The notes beneath the pieces are model-generated. The model ran no database searches, was not told where the DNA came from, and saw only the letters and a program-made list of their open reading frames with translations. Both the position numbers and the translations under genes were made by a program. A stretch of 64,000 bases of DNA from Pristionchus mayeri (lineage: Eukaryota; Nematoda; Chromadorea; Rhabditida; Neodiplogasteridae): positions 22,843,292-22,907,291 of the forward strand of contig BTRK01000003.1 in NCBI GenBank assembly GCA_036245805.1, in the 5' to 3' direction. Below are positions 1 to 12,681 of this stretch, one piece after another (within the stretch, counting starts at the first letter, position 1; every line of letters starts with the position of its first letter).

Positions 1-3000
1 AACATCCCTCCCTCCCCTGTCGAATTGATCCCTCCATCGAAGGGGAAGTCTAGGGAGTGGGGAAGGGAGGAACACTGAGTGGCATCATCTCAGCAACGAG
101 GGAACAAGTAGACATTGAGAATGGAAGAGGTGAGAAGATTCGATGATCACGAGATCCCCCTTGCACCTTCCCCATCCACGACCTTCCCCTTCGAGATACT
201 TGCATAGTATTGTAACAAAGACAAAAAAAACAGGGCCGATCGCACCAAGGAGATAGAATAGAATGGTTATGAAGTTATGGAGGAGAAGGGAAAGGGCACG
301 GGACACGTTAGAGGAGGAAAGTTAGAGATTCAAGTGGAGAGAAGAGACAACGATTACGAGTTATTCGAGGTTTCTGAATCACAATCAATGGGAGAAATGG
401 TAGAGAGAAGAGTAGAGAAGAGAAGGAAGAAGGAAGAAGAATAGATCGGAAGAGAGAGAGAGGGAGAATGGAGGAACGATGTATGAATATTATTGAGAGA
501 TGATCAAGAGATATCCACTACTATATTCCATCGAGTATTCAGAGGGAAGAGATAAAAGGACTACAGAAGGTAGATTGCCTAACTAGCAGAGGGAACCAGA
601 GAGGAGACATTCCTATTCAACTCGCCCCCAACATATGGTACTAGGCAGTAATTCCGCGAGTAGATCACTGAAGAGGATTGGAGGAATGGGATATCTAAGA
701 GAGATCTCACTTCTTACTCCCCTATCCTAGCACTTTCAGTCCAATCCCACAGTTTTCATCCTACGGCATAGATAGGAGGGGATAGACGAGGTGGAGGGGA
801 GAGGGGATGAGAGAGAGAGGGAGAATGAGTGGAGAGGAGGAGTTGAGTGTGAAAGTTGGAGAACGAGTCAAGTTCTACAGTCTGATCGAAGGAAGGAAAT
901 CTAGGAAGGAGTGAGGGAAGGAAGGATGGAAGTGACGGGAAGGGGGAGTACTCTACTCTCTAAAAGAGACAACGAGTCGAGAGGTCACTCTATCCTGTAT
1001 ATTTGTACTCGTACTGTTTGAGGTAAGAGGCTGCGGGGTATCTATCGAGAGGAGAGGGAGGGAGGGGAAGGGAGGGGAGGGAGGAGAGGGGACAGTCTCC
1101 TTCTTTGGTACTCTCTATCACTAAATGACCATTCTCTTCTTCTCTTCTTCACTCGCGAACGTCAAATACTCAAAGAAACGTCGTCCAGGATTGGAGTGAA
1201 AGACGAATCTCAAAGAACTCAGAAGGGAGGGGAAAGGGAGAGGGGATCTCGGAAGTGGGAGGGGGGATCTACCGTATACTGCTCTCACCTCTTCTCTCAA
1301 CTCTTTCGTCACTCATTCATTAACTGGATATGAAGAGAAACAACTTGGAATGTTCTATGATGAGGCAAAAAGATGAGAGGAATAGTGAAGGAAGGGGAGA
1401 GAAGGAGAGAAATCAGAGAGAAGGGGGAATAGATCCCTCTATGGATAATGAGTACAAAAACATTGGCAGCGCAAGGAGGAGAAGGATGGGTAAGGTACAG
1501 GTAGAAGCTGTTCTCATTACTGGAAGGGGGGCGAGGTTGTAAAGGGATGTTCCTCTGGTGATGAAGAGGAGGAGACCTCACCAGATGGATCTCCCCGTTT
1601 ACGAGGACTCCTGCCAACAGAGGAAGGGCGAGGATCGAGAGGGAAAGGAGTCATTGGAAAGTGACTGGAAGGAATGTGGGTCGGACTATTCCTTCCCAGT
1701 ACTCCTTGCAAGTACGAGCAAAAGGGAAAACGGAGGAGTCGGATAGACAAGAGAGAAGGGAGAACTCGAGTAACGAGGGGAAGAAGATTCAAATGGACCA
1801 GAGAGGAGACAGATGAGAGTTGGAGTGCCAGTTGGTATGATCACTCTCCTTCCATACACCAAATTACAGTATCCGGTCAAGCGGACAACTATCAGATCGG
1901 GTTACGGTAATTAACCATGTAGATTGTGGATGAAGCATCTAAGGAGTCAAGAGAGGAGAACGGAGAGAGAGAGGGAGGATATGCACTCTGACCTCCCTCT
2001 CTTCACGTACTAGTTACGATGGGACACTTAGTGTACTTCCGTTTACCTGGCCTCTCGAGTCCCTTTAAGCTCCCTCTCCTCTCTTCCCTTTCCTTCATTC
2101 CCATCACAGGAAATGAGCTGATCACGCCTCTAAGGTAGCTGGCTAGTGCATAGTAAACCTCAATACTCGCTTATAGCTCTCATACAGAGTTGGACAGAAG
2201 AAGGAATCTGGTAGATGGAGTCTCGATTACTCATCATTCTCCCCCTCCCCCTCCTCAATCTCTTACTCAAAAGATGTTCTCCTTCGATGCAGAGAAGTAG
2301 TACTAAAAGAGCGTGGGAAAGTCGGTCAAGGCGATAGAAGATAGAGACTCACCCATTTACCCTTTACTAGTACCTATCCCTTCTTCTCATCTCCGAACCG
2401 ATGGATATCTCTAATATTCGAAACGTTCCTCTCTACTTTCACTCCTTGTCCCTGTAGGGTATCCTCATGTCCTCTGCCCTCCACTCCTCCAAGGGGACAC
2501 TCGACTGTCTCTTTTCTCCAGGAGAGAGTATCATCATCCACCTCGACTTTTCCCTCTGTTTGGTCACTCGAATCTCCCCTTCTCTCACTCTAAATACACA
2601 CACGAAAATGGCTCGCTCCCCATCAATTCACAGTAAAGTACACTGGAGAGGAGAGACAATCTCCCCCTGGGGGACAAATCTCATCTGAAGGTAGAGGGGA
2701 GAGATCAACGATCTAGAACCAGGATGGAGATATGGCAATGGGAATTAGACAATAGGGGGGGGGGCAGTCCAAATGACTATATTCTCAGTCGTGATAAGTG
2801 ACACTGAATAACCATGGATTATCCAGCAGATTAGTCCCAAGTGAGTGCTGTGGAAAAGCACTCAACGAGTGATGAGTACCATATCTCATACATACCGTAA
2901 TCCCTCGTTGCCCCTTCCAGGTGGGTCATTTTCCAATACCGGAAGTCCGGTTTACCAGACAGTATTGAGTGGAAAGTGCGCGGATGAAATGAAAAGTGAA

Positions 3001-4612
3001 TGGGGTATAGAATAAGGATAGAGACTGGCAGCCATGGATTGAAGCCACCTGTTGGAGGAAAGGAGGGAGAGGGGAGATGGGGTAGGGGGGAGGGGGGGGA
3101 GGGAGGCATCTTAGAACAACCGATTATTCATCCCCTTCTATCCCTTGGATACCTGCCATCTGCAGAAGAAGAAGAAATCAGTCGACCGAAAGAGGGAAAT
3201 CAACCTTCAACATCGATAGAGACCACGTCAGGAATAGATGTGGGGGATTGGAGAGGATACGGTGAAGATCACGAATCACTAACTGAATGGTATCGAATGG
3301 GATTAAGAAGTGAGAGAAGTCTGAGTGCAGGGTAAAGGATGCGACAGGAAGAGGAGAGAAGGGGAGATTTCATAGTGGTCCCTCATCTCACTTGATGGGA
3401 GGATGAAGAGACTTACTTGGCACAACCATGATGGAGACCATGGTTACTCACTTGAAGGGGGAAGAATGGATTCTTCCCTTTGAGAGTCAATTGGACTACT
3501 CGTGAAGGGAGATCTGTACTATGCACTGAAGAAGGAATGAATTATGAAGAGGAGGAGGGAAGAGACGATGGACACTTAGGAATCAAGGAGAGAAGAGGAG
3601 ATGATCAGGGGAAGAAGATGATCTCTCATCTCCATCGGGCATCCATCGATTGATCAATCGAAGAATATTGAAGAAAGAAGGGAAATGTAATCAGAATTGT
3701 CGCCATCCTCCGAGAATCCGGAAAATGCTGGAGGAATTATGGGAGATGTAAACAGGCAAAGTATACACGAAATGTGAGAGGAAGTCATCCTGTTAAGAAG
3801 TAAGGAAAGAGAGGAGAAGAGAGGAGATGAAGGGAGAAGGAAGACTCGCACTGGATTGAGAAGTGATAGGAGAAGAGTATGCAAGGAATCTGAGTGATCA
3901 CAAATGCATAGCGGGAAAAGGAGTGGACACGCACTGTGAGAGGAGGAAGACTCCTTTCGAAGGATGACCTTTGAATCGAAGAGGGGAAGGGAAGAGAAGA
4001 ATTCAGACACGAAATCAAGAGGAATCACGACGAATCAAATGGTAAGGAGCATATTTAGAGATATCGGAGTAAAACAACAAGGACACCTAATTCCCTATAA
4101 AGTTATCTTCTCTTCCTCCAGATTGACCTACCTGCCCTTTCTTCCTTCCATTCACTCTTCCACTTCTTCCCTCCAATCGTCGACTAATGCTAATGGACGG
4201 ACCAATGTCCCCTCCTGCCAGTAAGTGCAGTAAGAAGTAGGAGAGGGGAATTCTCCTTCCTCCAGAAGTCTTCCCTTCCCTCCCTCACTTTGAGACATGA
4301 CAGTACAGCATAAAAATAACGAGAGGTCGGATTCAACCCAAGACTGAAAAAAAGGAAATCGTGGGTGAGTGTATGAGACTCGTATGAATAGTTGCCCCTC
4401 CCTCATCTCCTATCCATCCTTTCTCAGTTTTGTAATCCCTTGAGATTCACTCGTTGTCGCATGGAAAAGGACATTGAAAGAAGTAGAGTAGAGTAAGAAT
4501 TGAGTGGGGTGGAATGGGCAAGGAGAAGGAATAAGGAAGAGGCAAGTGGGATATCACAACCGATTGTAATCATAACGTTGTTTCTTCTTCAATTTATTAT
4601 CAACTTTCAGAA
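1..4612. other. Purine-rich region without a recognisable gene
   Basis: The stretch is dominated by GA/GGGA-rich runs with scattered CT-rich patches. The open frames in it have low-complexity translations (runs of S, R, G, E, P) and no splice-linked continuation that I can follow. A run of ten G lies at about 2755-2764. I see no RNA gene and no TTTCAG-plus-ATG start until 4605. It could be intergenic DNA or a large intron of a gene beyond the left edge. Confidence 0.5.
4593..4598 (-). promoter_or_regulatory. Candidate poly(A) signal of the downstream membrane-protein gene
   Basis: AATAAA on the minus strand, about 220 bases past the stop codon at 4816. It would give that transcript a moderate 3' UTR. 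It overlaps the upstream side of a small plus-strand ORF. Confidence 0.4.
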
Positions 4613-4750
4613 ATGAGTATGGTTAGAATAACAACAGTGGATGATAACACGACTTCTCAACAAAATTACGAGAGCATTACCATGTGGAAAAAAAGTTCTG
4701 AATGGATTGAAACCAACAACGAGATAACTTCCAACAACGAGGTATTTTAA
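4613..4750 (+). CDS. Possible 45-residue ORF, unrecognised
   Basis: ATG two bases after a TTTCAG acceptor (4605-4610), running 45 codons to TAA. The composition is unusually protein-like for this AT-rich patch: it is rich in N, T, S and E and contains ITMWKKSSEWIETNNE. No signal peptide, membrane segment or known motif is visible. It lies antisense to the likely 3' UTR of the minus-strand gene ending at 4816, so it may be chance. The TTTCAG-ATG spacing is what a spliced-leader start would look like. Function unknown. Confidence 0.2.
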   Translation: MSMVRITTVDDNTTSQQNYESITMWKKSSEWIETNNEITSNNEVF

Positions 4751-4815
4751 AAACAGAGTACATACAAAGGTGGAATATCCGAGTAACAAACGGATCTGTA
4801 GATCACTCGGTTATA

Positions 4816-6430
4816 TTAATCCAGACGAGGGTAGAGAGGTACAGTAACGAACTTGTCACCTGAAAAACACAATGTTAGCCTAACATCGTACAAATAAAAA
4901 CAGCAAAAAAAATATTTAAGCTTACCGTTATTGCCAGTAGAGGAGGGGGTGCGAGACTTGGGAGGGCTCACTTCAGGCTTAAAAAAATAGTTTTAATCGA
5001 AAACTATTTAAAAAAAACATCTTACGGTAGTCGAAGTAGAAGAAGCCTTATTTCCATTGATCCACTGGATGAATTCTCCTCGAGTCATGGGAACGAATTT
5101 CTAAATAAAATTTAAGTGATATCATCACCCTGGGCTTTGATTGCAAATCCCCCTCCCTGAATGAGTACCTCGCGTCCACAATCCTCCAAGATGTCCACAA
5201 TTGCATCTGCTACCTGAAAATGATAAGAGTAAAAAAGGGTGATATTTTGCACCACCTTGTCGTGGAGATAAGCCAGCCAGAAGAAGACGGAGTAGCAGAC
5301 GATGGACATGGTGATGAGAAGGGGATAGTCCATTGAAGAAATGACCTCTCCCACTGATAAAAGAATGTTAAATACATACGATTACATTACGAAATTACCT
5401 TAGTCGTGAATACGTATTAGCATCAAAAGATTATATATTAGTCTAGCTCACCACAATCCACTCTAGTCCAGTAGAGTACGATCTTGGCCATTTTGATCGC
5501 ATATTCGCGATCGAAGAAAGAGGAGACGATGAAGATCATAGTGAAGAACACATGGATGGCGAAGAACACGAACCAGATACTCTGGCACAAATTCTAGTTC
5601 TATTGGATCAATGAATCATGCGAAGGAGATCTGTACTATCTATTCTATATCTATACTATATGTAAAGCGTAGTGTCCCGCCGTGTGCCCAGATTCCGAAA
5701 TCGGTCGGGAAGAGAGCGCGCGTAAACAGTTTCGCCAATAGTGATTGCGATACCTACACTGCTAGCACGAAAGACCCCACCGAAGGGAGGGGGCACAACC
5801 TTGCTAGTGTTATTAATATAAGTGGTTGAAACAAAATGTAGAAAGAAGCACCATGATGCAACAGCAGACGACGAGGGGGAGAATCATTCTGGAGCGAATT
5901 GCGGCCAATCCGAAGATGAGGACGAGCATGTAGATCAGACGGCTAGCATCCCACTACAAAGTAATCAATCTTGTCTATGATATCGTTTAAACTTCGGTAT
6001 TTAAAATTAAAAAGTATAATTTATTCATACTGGCCTATAAATAAATTATTATCGAAGAAATTAATATTGCTACCAACTACACGCGGCAAAACCAAAATAA
6101 CAAAGGTACCAACCCAGGAAACTTCGTTGATCGCAATGTCCTTAGCCAACACGAATCCAGTGAGGACGATGTGAATGAAGAAAAGCGAGTCAACGAGGAA
6201 CTGAAAATGATTTGTTTAATGGGAAGTGGCGATTTATGAAAGGCCCTTAAGCGATCTGTAATACCAGACACTATTTAATCCCAAACAAATGTATCGTCAC
6301 TACCCGCAGCTATCTGCAAAATTTCTAATATTACCTTGCTGCTGATCTTCTTGCAGCAAAAAGAAGTAACCGATCCATTAAGAGCACCGCTCCCTGCACT
6401 ACGACCGATGATCCCGTACTGATTTGCCAT
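4816..6430 (-). CDS. Multi-pass membrane protein, LAPTM-like (second gene of a tandem pair)
   Basis: Nine exons on the minus strand: 6335-6430, 6114-6200, 5852-5953, 5452-5593, 5256-5353, 5169-5213, 5026-5100, 4926-4977, 4816-4859. All phases agree and give about 246 residues. The start (MANQYGIIGR) lies two bases after TTTCAG, an apparent trans-splice site. A cysteine-rich juxtamembrane piece (SFCCKK) is followed by four to five hydrophobic segments, for example HIVLTGFVLA, IYMLVLIFGLAAI, IWFVFFAIHVFFTMIFIV and LLITMSIVCYSVFFWLAYL. The tail is Ser/Pro/Lys-rich (PEVSPPKSRTPSS). Topology and the CC motif before the first helix recall lysosomal LAPTM4/5 proteins, but no diagnostic residue proves it. 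The junction after the 5169-5213 exon is the least certain; an alternative donor lies at 5128. Confidence 0.65.
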
Positions 6431-6432
6431 CT

Positions 6433-6438
6433 CTGAAA
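6433..6438 (-). promoter_or_regulatory. Putative trans-splice acceptor (TTTCAG)
   Basis: TTTCAG on the minus strand ends two bases before the ATG at 6430. It lies roughly 105 bases downstream of the AATAAA of the preceding gene (6542-6547). That spacing is typical of downstream genes in nematode operons that receive an SL2-type leader. Confidence 0.5.
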
Positions 6439-6541
6439 GGATTGCCAAGATTTCGCAAACGTAAACCAGGAAATAATTTAGATATTAATGAGGCTTTGAA
6501 CTCTCAACAGTGGAAAAAAAGCAACAAGATGTAAAACGAAC

Positions 6542-6547
6542 TTTATT
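6542..6547 (-). promoter_or_regulatory. Candidate poly(A) signal between tandem membrane-protein genes
   Basis: AATAAA on the minus strand about 195 bases after the stop of the upstream gene (6742) and about 105 bases before the putative trans-splice acceptor of the next gene. Confidence 0.45.
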
Positions 6548-6741
6548 CAACGATGGTGAGTAAAACTGTGCTAACTATATGTACAATTTCGAACTAATTC
6601 GTCGAATAACAAATTATTGAATTGTGCTTCAAGAAGTAGTGGCCAAAGTAGATGCAATATGTAAATAACGGAGTACAACAAATAACATGTTCCTCCTACA
6701 GAAGTTTAGTAATCGCAATGTAGATACTTCTTGCAAGACAG

Positions 6742-7712
6742 TTATTGGTAGGGCGGTGGAGGCTCTGCAACAGTTCATGAAATATCAAAACTAACTCGCA
6801 TCGTACACTTAATTGTTCATTACTTACCAGTGGGGACAGCACGAGACGTGGGGAGGCCTCTCTGCAACACATTATATAGTCCAATAATATATAACGAATT
6901 ACTTACTTGATAGGAAGCCAGAAGAGCTGGATCCATCACAATTTGGCGGTCATTAGAGCGTACGAAACGAGGAAGATTCATCTGAGAATATTACTGGAAT
7001 TAATCGTAATGGAGTTTTCCATGCGCATGTGAATGTAAGCCTTTCCTCTAATAGTTTTCTAACCTCATTATCCATTCTAATCTTAGACATCGCATCATCA
7101 ACTGCATATTTAAGGCATAGACTGAAGAGGACGAATATGGAACTAGTAAGCATATACACGCATTGTGCCTCTTTAGGAGAAGAGTAGGAATCACGGAGAT
7201 CTAAAAAACAATAAAATTATTACTTAGCGAACTTTAACTCACAAAAGAGAATTGAGCTGAAAGCTCGATAAGACGCGGCTGCACTTGCATTTTCACGAAA
7301 GAAACTTCCGAAGAAAATTACGACGAAGAAAGCAGCAGTGAAGAAACAGAAGAAGTAGAGAATAACCTATAAAGACAAGTTGACCAGGACTGGAGAAAAA
7401 CATACCAGGTAGATGGATGCGATGATGATGGGCAGTGGATTATCCTCAGACCATCCGATGATACCAGCCAGTAGAACGAAGATGAGCATGATGAGGAGAG
7501 CATCGATCTGAAAGAAAAAAAGACTCATGATATTTTGGCCGTTCAATACCCATTCGAAGAATGAAGTGCATGCAGAAAGGCGATATCCCAGTGTAAAAAT
7601 GTGGGTGCAGATCACGAGGAAGGAGACCGAACAGAAAAAGACCTGAAACGATGATAAAAAAGTAAAAAGCAATAATGCTCACTCCTTGCGGGCACTTCGC
7701 CTCTTCACCCAT
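6742..7712 (-). CDS. Four-helix membrane protein with C-terminal PPxY tail, LAPTM-like
   Basis: Eight minus-strand exons (7683-7712, 7550-7642, 7406-7507, 7243-7366, 7064-7200, 6907-6981, 6828-6861, 6742-6764) join in consistent phase to about 205 residues. The start MGEEAKCPQG follows a TTTCAG at 7735-7740. Four hydrophobic segments are visible: VFFCSVSFLVICTHIF, ALLIMLIFVLLAGIIGW, VILYFFCFFTAAFFVVIFF and YMLTSSIFVLFSLCLKYAV. The protein ends EPPPPYQ. A PPxY tail after four helices is characteristic of LAPTM4/5 lysosomal proteins, where it binds NEDD4-type WW domains; assignment here is inference from topology and tail. It is divergent from the UCP4 gene upstream and followed at 312 bases by a protein of similar design. 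Confidence 0.7.
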
Positions 7713-8106
7713 TGTGAGATGTACCACGGTCGCTCTGAAATGAGAAATCAGCATATAATAACAACAAAAAAGTAGTACGAATAGTAAAATATACAGTCCA
7801 TGAGGTAAAACCCGCGACCACCCGAAAAAAGGAAATTCATGACGAAACTCGATCAAGATGATCAATTTCAGGGTTTCCATTCTTTTATCAGGGTTATTTA
7901 AAAGTTACAGTACAACCCACCGTATTTCTCTTAACAATCTCTATTATTATAATTGCTTTATTGCTCCTATATAATTGCCCCTCTATCTACCTATTTTTGC
8001 AGGGCATTTTCCCCACGGCAGCAATCACCAGCATATAGATAATGAACGAGAGGTTGTTTTCGTTATGATTGAATAGCCTAGAATTAGTTTGACCAGATCT
8101 GCGACT

Positions 8107-9507
8107 ATGCGCGATTTCACGACCAAGTATATTCTATCATGTGCTGCAGCTACAGTTGCTGAAACAGCAACTTATCCTCTGGACATTGTAAAGACCCATC
8201 TACAGGCATCTTCTCGAAAAGGTTAGTAGATGCTCTTCTCTTTTTTCGCTTCACAATCCGGAATTCACCATAAATCGAACTCTTATTATACCCAAAGGTT
8301 CAAAAGATTGAATAATGAACTCTTGCAGGTGATCAAAAATCGCTGTTTGCCATTGGGAAGGAAATAGTAAAGAAGGGAGGAGGACAGGTGTTCTCGCTAT
8401 GGAATGGATGTGCTCCTGCCGGTTCTTTCCATTTATTCATCAACTTACAGTTCATAATTTGGTCTAGTTTATCGCCATTTCATCTACACTGGAATCAGAT
8501 TCGGATTGTATGAAGAGATCAGAAGTGCTTTGTGAGTTCTCTTGTGATTTTACTACTATCGATAGCTATGTTTTCTGTTTGAGCTCTGTTTCTGCCCCGT
8601 TCACAGTATACAAGGCGATGGTGGCTGGATTAGTCTCAGGTGTGGTACTCTCTCTCCATTCCTCATCTCGCACTTCTAGGAGCCATTGCCCAGTTCGTCG
8701 CTTCTCCCATGGATCTCGTGAAGGTGCAAGTTCAACTCAGAACTGTCTCACACAATGCTGAGTTAGTTCACTCACGCTCATACCAAATGATTCCCCTTGT
8801 ATATGCCAGAGAACCTGTTCAGGTATCATGGAAACACAATATCCATTGTATCGGCCATCGTGAGAAAACATGGATTCGCTGTAAGTGGACCAACTTGCAT
8901 CTTCCTCTTGACTATTGAGTATCCACGTTTCTTCGCCTTTCTTTCTGAGCTCAGAATACCTGACAGGAGCTGTGGCGTGGTTGGATTCCGAATGTGCAGC
9001 GAGCTGCTCTGCTCAACATGGCTGATATCGCCTGGTGAGATAATTGAAGACCTTCCTTCCAATCTTCCTTCATAGCTACGACTTCTCCAAACGGACTCTT
9101 CTCTCATCCAATCTGGGTCTCACTGATTCGACTCTCACTCATCTCCTCGCTTCTGCCCTCTCTGGCTTATCTGCTGCCCTTGTGAGCACTCCTGCTGATG
9201 TGGTCAAGACACGAATCATGCAGCAGCTGAGGTACGGTATACAAATAACGGTTGATCGGTGAATGACTTTCCAGAGATCCCTCAGCGGAGACGACAGCCT
9301 ACAAGGGATCAACGGACTGTCTTGTGAGGATGGTGAAGGAGGAGGGATTCAGTGGGTGTTGCTTCGCTTTCTTCTCTCCATCAGTCAATTTGAGTGACTC
9401 TCTATCGTGGATTCACTCCGATCTACATCCGAATGGCTCCATGGTCTCTCATCTTCTGGGTTTCATATGAAAAGATCCGAGTCTTCACGGGAGCTCAGTC
9501 CTTCTGA
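8107..9507 (+). CDS. ucp-4: Mitochondrial carrier, uncoupling protein 4 type
   Basis: SLC25-family inner-membrane carrier. Ten exons (8107-8221, 8329-8421, 8468-8524, 8607-8639, 8680-8744, 8812-8880, 8967-9034, 9076-9231, 9275-9351, 9395-9507) give 281 residues, close to the usual 300. All three repeats carry the carrier signature: PLDIVKTHLQ, PMDLVKVQVQL and PADVVKTRIMQQ. Segments IPNVQRAALLNMADIA, MTLYRGFTPIYIRMAPWS and WVSYEKIR match the UCP4/SLC25A27 subgroup rather than UCP1-3. C. elegans has a single UCP of this kind. The donor of exon 3 and the acceptor of exon 6 are the weakest junctions. The gene is divergent from the LAPTM-like pair with about 395 bases between starts. Confidence 0.9.
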
Positions 9508-12500
9508 GTGAGTACCCTCATCATTTATCGATTGGCACTGTCCTGATGCTAATGTAAAAAAGATTTCAATGATCTGGTTCGCATGTGTTGGGAAAGTAAT
9601 TAGTGGATGATTTCCCCTTCTCCAGTCTCCATCCATTCACTAGCACAGGCAGCTCATCCCATAAGTACGCCACCCTTTCTGCTCCTATTCTTACCCCTTC
9701 CTTCTCCTTACTTCCCTCAGCGCCTCCCTTTGATTCGCCATTCATTAGTTCCTTCTCTTATCGGAAACTCGTGAGTAGATGGACAATCCATTCATTCTCA
9801 CCTTTCGCAGGAAGTGGCGAGAGTTTACTTAGGCGAATGGAAGGGGAATGGACACGAGAAATATCTGTGTGGGCAGAAGACCATTCAGAGAAATGGATTA
9901 GAAAGAATGACTCGCAATGGAGAAGGAGTATTGCATGCATGTCCTCACACCTTCCCTCTCAACTCACTGATGACATTGGCCCTACGGGACTCAATCTCTA
10001 AATGGTCTCTTATTGCCCTCTAATCCCCTTTCCTCTTCTCTCTTCTCCATCTAGAGGTAGATCAGTCCTCTCTTCCGTTCCACTACCTTTTTCTCCTTCT
10101 CAATATCCTCTTCTCTGTATGTTCATTCTCCTCCTGCCTATCCAATTCCCCTCATCTCATTCTCATTCATCTCAATTCTTCCCTCACCTTCTCCTCTACT
10201 GCCATTTCTTTATCCATTTGACCCCCATCGCGCCCTCTTTTTGCAGCTTCCTTCATTAATCAAGTGATATCCGTCGTTTTGATCCCTACCGTATCCTCAT
10301 CTCCTCACCATTTTGTTGACGGGAATTTCTACGAGAATCCAGCTTTTGTATGGTCCACATCAATGGATTGAAAGCAATAGGTTGGTATGAGAGTCCTGTT
10401 TATCGGAGGTTTGACAGGATGGGATCATTGGTTTGTTCCTCCTTCGCTTGTTCATTCCCAGTTGGGAAGGTCCTCTTAAAGGGGGAAGGAACACCTTCCT
10501 TCCAGACAGGTCCCTCCTCTCCCATCGAAAGCGAGATCTTTCACGTGATGCAATCGAGTCTTGATTGGACTCAATCACTCAAGGGCCCCCCAGATATTGG
10601 AACCCCTCACGGTTCCGCCATTCTCACTCACTCCATTTGTTCCCTCGAGGAGAGGAAAGGAGTGTCTCCTGCCCATCACTACCAAGCATATCTTCTAATC
10701 CCATCCATTCTCGTCCATTTCTTCCCTTAGCACTAATATCTCCTTTCTTCGACCTTCTAGAGGAACAGCGAGACCAAAGCAGTAAATAAGCTATCTTTAC
10801 TGCTGTCGAGTAGAGTTTGACTTTTACTGTACTCCATATCGCATCCACTCCCTTTTCTCGCTATCCCAAAATTGAGAAAGAGAAATGGTAGTTGGTAGTG
10901 TGCTATGATTGGAATGAATTCTTCACCAGCCTGGGGTTCTCTCCTTCCATCAGAATCGTTCACTTCTTTCCTCCCCATCTCCGATAGTTTTTTTGGTGTC
11001 TCTTCTGTCCTTGAGGTTGCTTCCGGCCTGAGTCTGTGTGGCAACGAAATGATCACATGGGCATGAGAGAGGGGGAATGGACAGGCTGAAGACTGAGAGA
11101 GTGGGACGAATGAGAGGGAAAGCAGATCCACTCTTTTCACTTTTGATACGAAAACTCTCGTTAGACCACCCTGATGGGAAATATCAGAAAAGAAAAAAAA
11201 ACATGCCGATCGAATGAAATATAGAACTGTTATCGTCATGGTTCGAATGAATTCAGTTTCAGTTTCAGTTTATGTTTGTGTTTATTTTGATATGGGCTAT
11301 TTGAATGGGATAAATAAGAAAGAAGGCTGCTTCATCTCTAGGTGCCACACCTTCCCCTTGCTCTCTCTCCCTTTCTCTTCTTACTCCATGCAGTATCTCG
11401 AATCATACCGTAGTTTCCATCCAATGAAAACGGCGGAAATTCCCTAAACTTTCCAAGTTTATGTTGCATGCAAGTAGTATAAGTGCAGGAGTGCATTCAG
11501 ATATGTGTAGATGTGGAGTGGATTCGTTCCCCTTCCCTAGTACAGGATGTGCATCTCTCCTCGTGTGGTCACTTCCCCACCACGGTCACTTATCGCTATC
11601 AATTTCATCCCTCTATCACTTCATCTCAGCTCGTTTTGGCAGCATAGAAAAGGAAGAGTTGCGTAATCAGTTGATGAATGGGGGGGAGAGGGAGGGGGGG
11701 GGGGGGGGGCTATAGCCAGAGGGAATGCATGCTGGATCATTCGAGGGCGGGCTGAACTACTGCCGATTCACTGCAACTAGTCTGTCTACCCTTTGACTCC
11801 CCCCTCCCCCCCCTCCCCCTCCCTCCCCTCCTCTCTCCCTTCCGCTACTTGCTGCAGTTCTGATGCTGCAGCAAGAGAGAAGTCTTGGAAAGGGCGAATT
11901 CTCGATCTGGTCTTTCATCTGAAGTCTCGAATCTCTCCGTCCTCATTCTTCTCACTATGCCATCCTCCTTCTCAATTATGTCGTTGATCTAATGTTAAAC
12001 CCCGATTAACCTTTTCTGAGTCGAAAGAAAGTGAAGAGGAGACTCACGATCCTCCAAAGTGTTCATTCATTCTCTCCCATCACTTTCTATATTGCGTATG
12101 CTTTCGCTCTCATTCCCCTCCGACCTCCTCCCTCCCTCCTTCCTTTTTGTCTCTTCCAGCTAGTCAACAGACAAGGCCAGGATGGCTATCTACTCTCAGC
12201 ATGCTTCCATCCCCGTTCCCCTTCTCACCCTCCTCCCTCAAGGTGTAATCCATCCATCAAATCTCTTGTTGTTCTTCTTTAACAGTCTGTGGTCCCTCTC
12301 TCGATGCATCAGCCAGAGGAAATGGAAGGGCATTGCACAATTGACCTTGTCGTGTGCTTCCCGAGTATCGCCCTACTACTTCTTTCTCCCCCTCCCCCTC
12401 TTCTTCCTCTTCTTCTCTGCTCCTCCCTGGATGGCTTCTTCTCCCATTCATACAGTTCAATGCCAATTCGTTCTCTCTGCCCTAGAGCCTTTCTCGAGTC

Positions 12501-12681
12501 ACTCAAACCATCACTTCTACTTCATAAACCCCCACTGTCTATTCTTTTTTCGAAAGTTGAAGCAGACATAAGTTGTTCTCGTCCTTCCGAGTACTCTCAA
12601 TCTCCTCTTCCTCCTCTGAACCCTCTTTTTTGTATGGTGCAAACAGAGTAATGAGTACTTGTTCTCAAATCTCCCCCTCAG
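9508..12681. other. Low-complexity intergenic region
   Basis: Pyrimidine-rich DNA between the carrier and the GILT gene. Open frames are numerous because stop codons are rare in CT-rich sequence, but their translations are runs of S, P, L and F. A long G tract with one A interruption lies at about 11683-11709. I found no splice-linked exons and no RNA gene. Confidence 0.5.
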
